Positions 53,485 through 63,945 of a stretch of 64,000 nucleotides of DNA are shown here, piece by piece. The DNA lies in NCBI RefSeq assembly GCF_043290135.1, contig NC_134701.1, positions 61,004,502-61,068,501 of the forward strand, read 5' to 3'. The stretch comes from Rhipicephalus microplus. Taxonomy: Eukaryota > Arthropoda > Arachnida > Ixodida > Ixodidae. The notes below the pieces were generated by a model that was not told the origin of the DNA, made no database searches, and was given only the letters and a program-made list of their open reading frames with translations. Position 1 is the first letter of the stretch, and each line of letters opens with the position of its first letter. The translations under genes were made by a program, and so were the position numbers.

Positions 53485-56400
53485 ATACGAAATGGAGTGC
53501 TTCTTGGAATGCAAATAATTCCGTGTCGTATTCGCTTGAAGAACTACGGACCTGAGTTTTCCTGACAGTTATGATTTTTTCATCCTTTGTCAAAGCAATA
53601 TATGCCACTCCCGCCGTGTATGACGTGTATGAGCTGTCAGTGTATACGTGAATGACTTTTGTTTTGAAACTAACTGCTTCTTGTGATGGTGAGAGTTTAG
53701 TGAAACTAAATTTATATTTTTAATGGGGTGATGAGCCCACAGATTGCATGGATATAGTATGTCAGCCAGTTTGAAGATTGTATGGTTACGAAGCCGCTTG
53801 ATGTTTCAAAATTTTCATCATTATCAGTGAGACTTTGAAGGTTCATTAAAAGCGGTAGACGGTCTGTGTAAATGTGGGCTGGCGTGCTAAAGCTACTTGT
53901 AAATACGAACTGGAGTGCTTTTTGGAATGCAAATAATTCCGTGTCGTATTCGCTTGAAGAGCTACGGATCTGAGTTTTCCTGACACTGATGATTTTTTCA
54001 TTCTTTGTCTAAGCAATATATGCCACTCCCGCGTGTATGACGTGTATGAGCTGTCAGTGTATACGTGAATGACATTTGTTTTGTAAATAACTGCTTCTTG
54101 TGATGGTGAGAGTTTAGTAAAACTAAATTTATTTCTTTATTGCGGTGAAGAGTGCACAGACTGCATGGATATAGTATGTCAGCCAGTTTGAAGATTTTAT
54201 GATTACGAAGCCGCTTGATGTTTCAAATTTTTCATCATTATCAGTGAGACTTTGAAGGTTCATTAGAAGCGATAGACGGTCTGTGTAAATGTGGGCTGGC
54301 GTGCTAAAGTTACTTGTAAATACGAAATTGAGTGCTTCTTGGAATGCAAATAATTCCGTGTCGTATTTGCTTGAAGACCTACGGATCTGAGTTTTCCTGA
54401 CAGTTATGATTTTTTCATTCTTTGTCTAAGCAATATATGCAACTCCCGCGTGTATGACGTGTATTAGCTGTCAGTGTATACGTGAATGACATTTGTTTTG
54501 AAAATAACTGCTTCTTGTGATGGTGAGAGTTTAGTGAAACTAAATTTATATTTTAAATGGGGTGATGAGCCCACCGACTGCATGGATATAGTATGTCAGC
54601 CAGTTTGAAGATTGTATGGTTACGAAGCCGCTTGAAGTTTCTAATTTTTCTTCAATATCAGTGAGACCTTGAAGGTTCATTAGAAGCGATAGACGGTCTG
54701 TGTAAATGTGGGCTGGCGTGCTAAAGTTACTTGTAAATACGAAATTGAGTGCTTCTTGGAATGCAAATAATTGCGTTTCGTATTCGCTTGAAGAGCTACG
54801 GATCTGAGTTTTCCTGACAGTTATGATTTTTTCATCCGTTGTCAAAGCAATATATGCCACTCCCGCCGTGTATGACGTGTATGAGCCGTCAGTGTATACG
54901 TGAATGACATTTGTTTTGAAAATAACTGCTTCTTGTGATGGTGAGAGTTTAGTGAAACTAAATTTATATTTTTAATGGGGTGATGAGCCCACAGACTGCA
55001 TGGATATAGTATGTCAGCCAGTTTGAAGATTTTATGATTACGAAGCCGCTTGATGTTTCAAATTTTTCATCATTATCAGTGAGGCTTTGAAGGTTCATTA
55101 GAAGCGATAGACGGTCTGTGTAAATGTGGGCTGGCGTGCTAAAGTAACTTGTAAATACGAAATGGAGTGCTTCTTGGAATGCAAATAATTCCGTGTCGTA
55201 TTCGCTTGAAGAACTACGGACCTGAGTTTTCCTGACAGTTATGATTTTTTCATCCTTTGTCAAAGCAATATATGCCACTCCCGCCGTGTATGACGTGTAT
55301 GAGCTGTCAGTGTATACGTGAATGACTTTTGTTTTGAAACTAACTGCTTCTTGTGATGGTGAGAGTTTAGTGAAACTAAATTTATATTTTTAATGGGGTG
55401 ATGAGCCCACAGATTGCATGGATATAGTATATAAGCCAGTTTGAAGATTGTATGGTTACGAAGCCGCTTGATGTTTCAAAATTTTCATCATTATCAGTGA
55501 GACTTTGAAGGTTCATTAAAAGCGGTAGACGGTCTGTGTAAATGTGGGCTGGCGTGCTAAAGCTACTTGTAAATACGAACTGGAGTGCTTTTTGGAATGC
55601 AAATAATTCCGTGTCGTATTCGCTTGAAGAGCTACGGATCTGAGTTTTCCTGACACTGATGATTTTTTCATTCTTTGTCTAAGCAATATATGCCACTCCC
55701 GCGTGTATGACGTGTATGAGCTGTCAGTGTATACGTGAATGACATTTGTTTTGTAAATAACTGCTTCTTGTGATGGTGAGAGTTTAGTAAAACTAAATTT
55801 ATTTCTTTATTGCGGTGAAGAGTGCACAGACTGCATGGATATAGTATGTCAGCCAGTTTGAAGATTTTATGATTACGAAGCCGCTTGATGTTTCAAATTT
55901 TTCATCATTATCAGTGAGACTTTGAAGGTTCATTAGAAGCGATAGACGGTCTGTGTAAATGTGGGCTGGCGTGCTAAAGTTACTTGTAAATACGAAATTG
56001 AGTGCTTCTTGGAATGCAAATAATTCCGTGTCGTATTTGCTTGAAGACCTACGGATCTGAGTTTTCCTGACAGTTATGATTTTTTCATTCTTTGTCTAAG
56101 CAATATATGCAACTCCCGCGTGTATGACGTGTATTAGCTGTCAGTGTATACGTGAATGACATTTGTTTTGAAAATAACTGCTTCTTGTGATGGTGAGAGT
56201 TTAGTGAAACTAAATTTATATTTTAAATGGGGTGATGAGCCCACCGACTGCATGGATATAGTATGTCAGCCAGTTTGAAGATTGTATGGTTACGAAGCCG
56301 CTTGAAGTTTCTAATTTTTCTTCAATATCAGTGAGACCTTGAAGGTTCATTAGAAGCGATAGACGGTCTGTGTAAATGTGGGCTGGCGTGCTAAAGTTAC

Positions 56401-57060
56401 TTGTAAATACGAAATTGAGTGCTTCTTGGAATGCAAATAATTGCGTTTCGTATTCGCTTGAAGAGCTACGGATCTGAGTTTTCCTGACAGTTATGATTTT
56501 TTCATCCGTTGTCAAAGCAATATATGCCACTCCCGCCGTGTATGACGTGTATGAGCCGTCAGTGTATACGTGAATGACATTTGTTTTGAAAATAACTGCT
56601 TCTTGTGATGGTGAGAGTTTAGTGAAACTAAATTTATATTTTTAATGGGGTGATGAGCCCACAGACTGCATGGACATAGTATGTCAGCCAGTTTGAAGAT
56701 TTTATGATTACGAAGCCGCTTGATGTTTCAAATTTTTCATCATTATCAGTGAGGCTTTGAAGGTTCATTAGAAGCGATAGACGGTCTGTGTAAATGTGGG
56801 CTGGCGTGCTAAAGTAACTTGTAAATACGAAATGGAGTGCTTCTTGGAATGCAAATAATTCCGTGTCGTATTCGCTTGAAGAACTACGGACCTGAGTTTT
56901 CCTGACAGTTATGATTTTTTCATCCTTTGTCAAAGCAATATATGCCACTCCCGCCGTGTATGACGTGTATGAGCTGTCAGTGTATACGTGAATGACTTTT
57001 GTTTTGAAACTAACTGCTTCTTGTGATGGTGAGAGTTTAGTGAAACTAAATTTATATTTT
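53485..57060 (-). repeat. 1670-bp four-unit tandem higher-order repeat, about 2.1 copies
   Basis: Units at 54546 and 56216, and at 54964 and 56634, are 1670 bp apart and translate identically or nearly so (one Ile to Val near 56675). Shared rarities include TTDEKII (catccgttgtc), gcttgaagtttc, ttattgcggtgaag near 54140/55810 and tatgcaactccc. The two four-unit blocks lie directly next to each other, a recent local tandem duplication. Confidence 0.8.
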
Positions 57061-58402
57061 TAATGGGTTGATGAGCCCAGAGACTGCATGTATATAGTAT
57101 GTCAGCCAGTTTGAAGATTGTATGGTTACGAAGCCGCTTGATGTTTCAAATTTTTCATCATTATCAGTGAGACTTTGAAGGTTCATTAGAAGCGATAGAC
57201 GGTCTGTGTAAATGTTGGATGGCGTGCTAAAGTTACTTGTAAATACGAAATTGAGTGCTTCTTGGAATGTAAATAATTGCGTGTCGTATTCGCTTGAAGA
57301 GCTACGGATCTCAGTTTTCCTGACAGTTATGATTTTTTCATTCTTTGTCTAAGCGATATATGCCACTCCCGCGTGTATGACGTGTATTAGCTGTCAGTGT
57401 ATACGTGAATGACATTTGTTTTGAAAATAACTGCTTCTTGTTAACTGCTTCTTGTGATGGTGAGAGTTTAGTGAAACTAAATTTATATTTTAAATGGGGT
57501 GATGAGCCCACAGACTGCATGGATATAGTATGTCAGCCAGTTTGAAGATTGTATGGTTACGAAGCCGCTTGATGTTTCAAATTTTTCTTCATTATCAGTG
57601 AGACCTTGAAGGTTCATTAGAAGCGATAGACGGTCTGTGTAAATGTGGGCTGGCGTGCTAAATTTACTTGTAAATACGAAATTGAGTGCTTCTTGGAATG
57701 CAAATAATTGCGTTTCGTATTCGCTTGAAGAGCTACGGATCTGAGTTTTTCTGACAGTTATGATTTTTTCATCCTTTGTCAAAGCAATATATGCCACTCC
57801 CGCCGTGTATGACGTGTATGAGCTGTCAGTGTAGACGTGAATGACTTTTGTTTTGAAAATAACTGCTTCTTTTGATGGTGAGAGTTTAGTGAAACTAAAT
57901 ATATATTTTTAATGGGGTGATGAGCCCACAGATTGCATGGATATAGTATATCAGCCAGTTTGAAGATTGTATGGTTACGAAGCCGCTTGATGTTTCAAAA
58001 TTTTCATTATTATCAGTGAGACTTTGAAGGTTCATTAAAAGCGGTAGACGGTCTGTGTAAATGTGGGCTTGCGTGCTAAAGTTACTTGTAAATACGAAAT
58101 TGAGTGCTTCTTGGAATGCAAATAATTGCGTTTCGTATTCGCTTGAAGAGCTACGGATCTGAGTTTTCCTGACAGTTATGATTTTTTCATCCTTTGTCAA
58201 AGCAATATATGCCACTCCCGCCGTGTATGACGTGTATGAGCTGTCAGTGTAGACGTGAATGACTTTTGTTTTGAAAATAACTGCTTCTTGTGATGGTGAG
58301 AGTTTAGTAAAACTAAATTTATTTCTTTATTGGGGTGAAGAGTGCACAGACTGCATGGATATAGTATGTCAGCCAGTTTGAAGATTTTATGATTACGAAG
58401 CC
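56765..58402 (-). repeat. Higher-order segment, partner of 59702-61340 (7 units apart)
   Basis: The offset is 2937-2938 bp. Shared rarities are aatgttggatggcg near 57215/60152, the aagcgatat variant after the 14-bp duplication unit, cagtgtagacgtg, and the gtgggcttgcgtg unit (57895/60833). The match ends near 58402/61340, where gcttgaagtttcta is replaced by gcttgatgtttcaa. A further patch, 58737-59050, resembles 61674-61990 at the same spacing. Confidence 0.75.
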
Positions 58403-61400
58403 GCTTGAAGTTTCTAATTTTTCTTCAATATCAGTGAGACCTTGAAGGTTCATTAGAAGCGATAGACGGTCTGTGTAAATGTGGGCTGGCGTGCTAAAGT
58501 TACTTGTAAATACGAAATTGAGTGCTTCTTGGAATGCAAATAATTGCGTTTCGTATTCGCTTGAAGAGCTACGGATCTGAGTTTTCCTGACAGTTATGAT
58601 TTTTTCATCCTTTGTCAAAGCAATATATGCCACTCCCGCCGTGTATGACGTGTATGAGCCGTCAGTGTATACGTGAATGACATTTGTTTTGAAAATAACT
58701 GCTTCTTGTGATGGTGAGAGTTTAGTGAAACTAAATTTATATTTTTAATGGGGTGATGAGCCCACAGACTGCATGGATATAGTATGTCAGCCAGTTTGAA
58801 GATTTTATGATTACGAAGCTGCTTGATGTTTCAAATTTTTCATCTTTATCAGTGAGGCTTTGAAGGTTCATTAGAAGCGATAGACGGTCTGTGTAAATGT
58901 GGGCTGGCGTGCTAAAGTAACTTGTAAATACGAAATGGAGTGCTTCTTGTAATGCAAATAATTCCGTGTCGTATTCGCTTGAAGAACTACGGATCTGAGT
59001 TTTCCTGACAGTTATAATTTTTTCATTCTTTGTCAAAGCAATATATGCCACTCCCGCCGTGTATGACGTGTATGAGCCGTCAATGTATACGTGAATGACT
59101 TTTGTTTTGAAAATACCTGCTTCTTGTGATGGTGAGAGTTTAGTGAAACTAAATTTATATTTTTAATGGGGTGATGAGCCCACAGACTGCATGGATATAG
59201 TATGTCAGCCAGTTTGAAGATTGTATGGTTACGAAGCCGCTTGATGTCTCAAATTTTTCTTCATTATCAGTGAGACTTTGAAGGTTCATTAGAAGCGATA
59301 GACGGTCTGTGTAAATGTGGGCTGGCGTGCTAAAGTTACTTGTAAATACGAAATTGAGTGCTTCTTTGAATGCAAATAATTGCGTTTCGTATTCGCTTGA
59401 AAAGCTACGGATCTGAGTTTTCCTGACAGTTATGATTTTTTCAACCTTTGTCAAAGCAATTTATGCCACTCCCGCCGTGTATGACGTGTATGAGCTGTCA
59501 ATGTATACGTGAATGACTTTTGTTTTGAAAATACCTGCTTCTTGTGATGGTGAGAGTTTAGTGAAACTTAATTTATATTTTTAATGGGGTGATGAGCCCA
59601 CAGACTGCATGGATATAGTATGTCAGCCAGTTTGAAGATTGTATGGTTACGAAGCCGCTTGATGTTTCAAACTTTTCTTCATTATCAGTGAGACTTTGAA
59701 GGTTCATTAGAAGCGATAGACGGTCTGTGTAAATGTGGGCTGGCGTGCTAAAGTAACTTGTAAATACGAAATGGAGTGCTTCTTGGAATGCAAATAATTC
59801 CGTGTCGTATTCGCTTGAAGAACTACGGACCTGAGTTTTCCTGACAGTTATGATTTTTTCATCCTTTGTCAAAGCAATATATGCCACTCCCGCCGTGTAT
59901 GACGTGTATGAGCTGTCAGTGTATACGTGAATGACTTTTGTTTTGAAACTAACTGCTTCTTGTGATGGTGAGAGTTTAGTGAAACTAAATTTATATTTTT
60001 AATGGGTGATGAGCCCAGAGACTGCATGTATATAGTATGTCAGCCAGTTTGAAGATTGTATGGTTACGAAGCCGCTTGATGTTTCAAATTTTTCATCATT
60101 ATCAGTGAGACTTTGAAGGTTCATTAGAAGCGATAGACGGTCTGTGTAAATGTTGGATGGCGTGCTAAAGTTACTTGTAAATACGAAATTGAGTGCTTCT
60201 TGGAATGTAAATAATTGCGTGTCGTATTCGCTTGAAGAGCTACGGATCTGAGTTTTCCTGACAGTTATGATTTTTTCATTCTTTGTCTAAGCGATATAGG
60301 CCACTCCCGCGTGTATGACGTGTATTAGCTGTCAGTGTATACGTGAATGACATTTGTTTTGAAAATAACTGCTTCTTGTTAACTGCTTCTTGTGATGGTG
60401 AGAGTTTAGTGAAACTAAATTTATATATTAAATGGGGTGATGAGCCCACAGACTGCATGGATATAGTATGTCAGCCAGTTTGAAGATTGTATGGTTACGA
60501 AGCCGCTTGATGTTTCAAATTTTTCTTCATTATCAGTGAGACCTTGAAGGTTCATTAGAAGCGATAGACGGTCTGTGTAAATGTGGGCTGGCGTGCTAAA
60601 GTTACTTGTAAATACGAAATTGAGTGCTTCTTGGAATGCAAATAATTGCGTTTCGTATTCGCTTGAAGAGCTACGGATCTGAGTTTTCCTGACAGTTATG
60701 ATTTTTTCATCCTTTGTCAAAGCAATATATGCCACTCCCGCCGTGTATGACGTGTATGAGCTGTCAGTGTAGACGTGAATGACTTTTGTTTTGAAAATAA
60801 CTGCTTCTTTTGATGGTGAGAGTTTAGTGAAACTAAATATATATTTTTAATGGGGTGATGAGCCCACAGATTGCATGGATATAGTATATCAGCCAGTTTG
60901 AATATTGTATGGTTACGAAGCCGCTTGATGTTTCAAAATTTTCATCATTATCAGTGAGACTTTGAAGGTTCATTAAAAGCGGTAGACGGTCTGTGTAAAT
61001 GTGGGCTTGCGTGCTAAAGTTACTTGTAAATACGAAATTGAGTGCTTCTTGGAATGCAAATAATTGCGTTTCGTATTCGCTTGAAGAGCTACGGATCTGA
61101 GTTTTCCTGACAGTTATGATTTTTTCATCCTTTGTCAAAGCAATATATGCCACTCCCGCCGTGTATGACGTGTATGAGCTGTCACTGTAGACGTGAATGA
61201 CTTTTCTTTTGAAAATAACTGCTTCTTGTGATGGTGAGAGTTTAGTAAAACTAAATTTATTTCTTTATTGGGGTGAAGAGTGCACAGACTGCATGGATAT
61301 AGTATGTCAGCCAGTTTGAAGATTTTATGATTACGAAGCCGCTTGATGTTTCAAATTTTTCATCATTATCAGTGAGACTTTGAAGGTTCATTAGAAGCGA

Positions 61401-62386
61401 TAGATGGTCTGTGTAAATGTGGGCTGGCGTGCTAAAGTTACTTGTAAATACGAAATTCAGTGCTTCTTAGAATGCAAATAATTCCGTGTCGTATTTGCTT
61501 GAAGAGCTACGGATCTGAGTTTTCCTGACAGTTATGATTTTTTCATTCTTTGTCTAAGCAATATATGCCACTCCCGCGTGTATGACGTGTATTAGCTGTC
61601 AGTGTATACGTGAATGACATTTGTTTTGAAAATAACTGCTTCTTGTGATGGTGAGAGTTTAGTGAAACTAAATTTATATTTTAAATGGGGTGATGAGCCC
61701 ACCGACTGCATGGATATAGTATGTCAGCCAGTTTGAAGATTGTATGATTACGAAGCTGCTTGATGTTTCAAATTTTTCATCATTATCAGTGAGGCTTTGA
61801 AGGTTCATTAGAAGCGATAGACGGTCTGTGTAAATGTGGGCTGGCGTGCTAAAGTAACTTGTAAATACGAAATGGAGTGCTTCTTGTAATGCAAATAATT
61901 CCGTGTCGTATTCGCTTGAAGAACTACGGATCTGAGTTTTCCTGACAGTTATAATTTTTTCATCCTTTGTCAAAGCAATATATGCCACTCCCGCCGTGTA
62001 TGACGTGTATGAGCCGTCAATGTATACGTGAATGACTTTTGTTTTGAAAATACCTGCTTCTTGTGATGGTGAGAGTTTAGTGAAGCTAAATTTATATTTT
62101 TAATGGGGTAATGAGCCCACAGACTGCATGGATATAGTATGTCAGCCAGTTTGAAGATTGTATGGTTACGAAGCCGCTTGATGTCTCAAATTTTTCTTCA
62201 TTATCAGTGAGACTTTGAAGGTTCATTAGAAGCGATAGACGGTCTTGTAAATGTGGGCTGGCGTGCTAAAGTTACTTGTAAATACGAACTGGAGTGCTTC
62301 TTGGAATGCAAATAATTGCGTGTCGTATTCGCTTGAAGAGCTACGGATCTGAGTTTTCCTGACAGTTATGATTTTTTCATCCTTTG

Positions 62387-63235
62387 TCAAAGCAATATAT
62401 GCCACTCCCGCCGTGTATGACGTGTATGAGCCGTCAGTGTATACGTGAATGACTTTTGTTTTGAAAATAACTGCTTCTTGTGATGGTGAGAGTTTAGTGA
62501 AACTAAGTTTATAATTTTAATGGGGGGATGAGCCCACAGACTGCATGAATATAGTATGTCAGCCAGTTTGAATGTTTTTACACTATAGCAAGTTACGTTC
62601 CGGAGTATGAATAAGGGAAATTCTGCAGATAGTCTGTCCAACTGTAATGTTAACGGAAGCGCATTCTCGAGAATCAGTAGGGATGACGTACGTTTGGTGT
62701 AAAATGCACCTGTTAAAGAAATTAAGACGGTTCGCTGAACTGATGAAACTTGCACCCTAATGAATTTCGATAGGAACATTGGCCAACATAATGGAGATGC
62801 ATATGTGAGAGGGGGCAGTATCAGTTGACGGTAGAGTCGTCTAATGAGTGCACTGTTTAGTATATGGTGCGATTTAACAAATGCAAGGAGGCGGGACGTG
62901 GACACTTCAGCTTTTCCTTTAATGTAAATATTGTGGGCATGAAGATATAAGGAGGGGTCAAATAATACGCCCGAAACCCTAATTTCTGTTTTGTATTTGA
63001 GAAAAACGCCATCCATGTGGATAGATGGGCGGCGTTCTGAGGTACCCATGTGTCCGTTGTTTAAGAACACGAAAAAGGACTTCTCGGCGCTTACCGTAAC
63101 GTTTTGCTCTCGCGCCCACCCGGATACTAAAGCCAGGACATGCTCAGCCCTTGCTTGTAACCGAAGCCTTGACGCATCTGTGATGACAATGATGATATCG
63201 TTCGCGTAAGCCTGCATGCGTACGCTGGGTGGCAC
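62387..63235 (-). pseudogene. Non-LTR retrotransposon RT, C-terminal part, running into the last satellite unit
   Basis: This 282-codon open frame has no true start; it follows the stop at 63269-63271 in the same frame. Residues 9-17 are AYANDIIIV, the RT catalytic box C, normally YADD: the first Asp is Asn (codon 63200-63202), which should abolish activity. SAEKSFFVF (49-57) is the following box, RVSGVLFDPSL (86-96) the FLGV-type motif, and YRQLILPPLTYASPLC (135-150) and SVQRTVLISLTGAFYTKRTSSLL (165-187) the thumb region of the I/R1/Jockey/CR1-type elements. At Phe222 (62570-62572) the sequence enters the satellite unit and continues as FKLADILY...LWAHPPIK. It then runs out of the RNase H frame through the A/T-rich linker near 62510 and stops at 62387-62389. 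Confidence 0.88.
62560..62585. other. Satellite border: repeat unit meets unique RT sequence
   Basis: The shared sequence gtcagccagtttgaa ends at 62572. After it, array units continue gattgtatgg or cattgtatgg, while this copy continues tgtttttaca, which is RT coding sequence on the minus strand (K-T-F). This defines one edge of the ancestral duplicated segment; the other edge is within RNase H after ETSSGFVTIQ. The joined edges share only a few bases (TTCAAAC), suggesting a microhomology-type origin. Confidence 0.8.
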
Positions 63236-63943
63236 GGGAATATTGAGTAAGCTGTTTATTACTATGTTTCACAGTAGCGGACTAATAGGGGATCCCTGCG
63301 GGCTGCCAATAATTGTGCGAACTGCCTCTTGTGCGACGTTGGTTGAAAAAGTTAAAGTGCGGTTCGATAAAAAGGATTTGAGTAGGCAGTACAAGTTTTG
63401 TGCACACCTGTGCTTGCGTAAAAAGTTTAAGTCTGAAGGATGCCAAACACTATCAAATGATCCTGCAAAATCAAGAAATATGAGTTGGGTAGGAAGTTTG
63501 GATGCCTTGTACGCAGCTAATTTTCTGCGGAGTGTGTACATTGCTAAAGTAGCAGTTTCATTAAGCGTGAAACCGTATTGATTATTGTGAAGGAGATTAA
63601 TATTGTGCAGGAAATAACACAGACGAGCATTTTCAAGTCTTTCTAATACTTTACTGAAGACAGAGTTCATTACTATTGATCTATATGCCTTAGACGAATT
63701 CAGCGGACGACCTGGCTCCGGTATGAACATGACTTTTCCTCTTCTCCTAGCCTGCAGGAATTGTCCAAATCTTAAGGCGGCATTGAATATAAGATAGAAA
63801 AATCGGGGATGGCAATGAAATAATTGTTCATTGAACGGTTAGGTTAATCCGTCGTGTCCAGAAGCAGAGTGTGAATTTCCCTGTTTCATCGCACACTCTA
63901 TCTCAGATATTGTAAAAGGAGGGTCAGAAGTGTGCCATGGGTA

Positions 63944-63945
<2 letters not shown>
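62573..63945 (-). mobile_element. Relic of the parental non-LTR retrotransposon flanking the satellite
   Basis: This is the only unique-sequence part of the window. It is RT coding sequence for its whole length (457 codons in one frame) and its 3' side joins the repeat unit in the expected RT-to-RNase H order. RNase H after RT is known in the I, R1, LOA and related groups of non-LTR elements; I cannot place the clade more exactly by eye. No poly(A) tail, UTR, ORF1 or endonuclease is visible here. Confidence 0.8.
63269..63943 (-). pseudogene. Non-LTR retrotransposon RT, N-terminal fingers and palm, with a premature stop
   Basis: In the frame of the C-terminal part, translation from 63943 gives a PPFTISEIECAMKQG stretch and SGHDGLT, the usual PGPDGI-type first box. 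A TAA at 63839-63841 follows, then an open frame to 63269. In the 153-codon stretch from the Met at 63730, YRSIVMNSVFSKVLERL (16-32) and QYGF (51-54) are boxes 1-2, FLDFAGSFDSVWH (85-97) holds the catalytic Asp87, and GSPQGSPISPLL (142-153) is the nucleotide-binding loop. The TGA at 63269-63271 sits where related elements have Trp. There is no frameshift over 457 codons, so decay is recent or light. The 5' portion with endonuclease lies beyond the microsatellite or is lost. Confidence 0.88.

Larger units (their letters stand above)
1..62572 (-). repeat. Satellite array of ~418-bp units derived from a retrotransposon RNase H segment
   Basis: A head-to-tail array of about 148 copies of a ~418-bp unit fills the window up to 62572 and continues past the left edge. 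Successive ORF positions such as 25114, 25532, 25950, 26368 and 26786 are exactly 418 bp apart. All units have the same orientation, with the protein-like reading on the minus strand. Each unit holds the end of an RT-type ORF, a linker, and an RNase H N-terminal portion with the YTD[G/S]S, TEL/TQL and IYTD positions. Adjacent units differ by scattered substitutions and small indels, while distant multi-unit blocks can be almost identical, which is typical of satellite turnover by unequal exchange. The right border is sharp: the repeat matches through the end of cagtttgaa at 62572, then gives way to unique RT sequence. I found no stretch over 300 bases inside the array that is not repeat unit, apart from the two SINE copies. 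Confidence 0.97.

Noticed and set aside
348..61988. About a hundred minus-strand ORFs of 96-109 codons as a gene family
   Set aside because: They are the same truncated RNase H segment in each 418-bp unit. They lack the fourth active-site residue, a conserved start and any signal of constraint, and end at junctions by frame rotation.
1..62572. CRISPR array
   Set aside because: The repeats are ~418 bp and contiguous, without unique spacers, and the context is a eukaryotic retroelement.
62991..63581. Plus-strand ORFs at 62991-63209 and 63216-63581
   Set aside because: Both are antisense to RT coding sequence whose conserved boxes are clearly on the minus strand.
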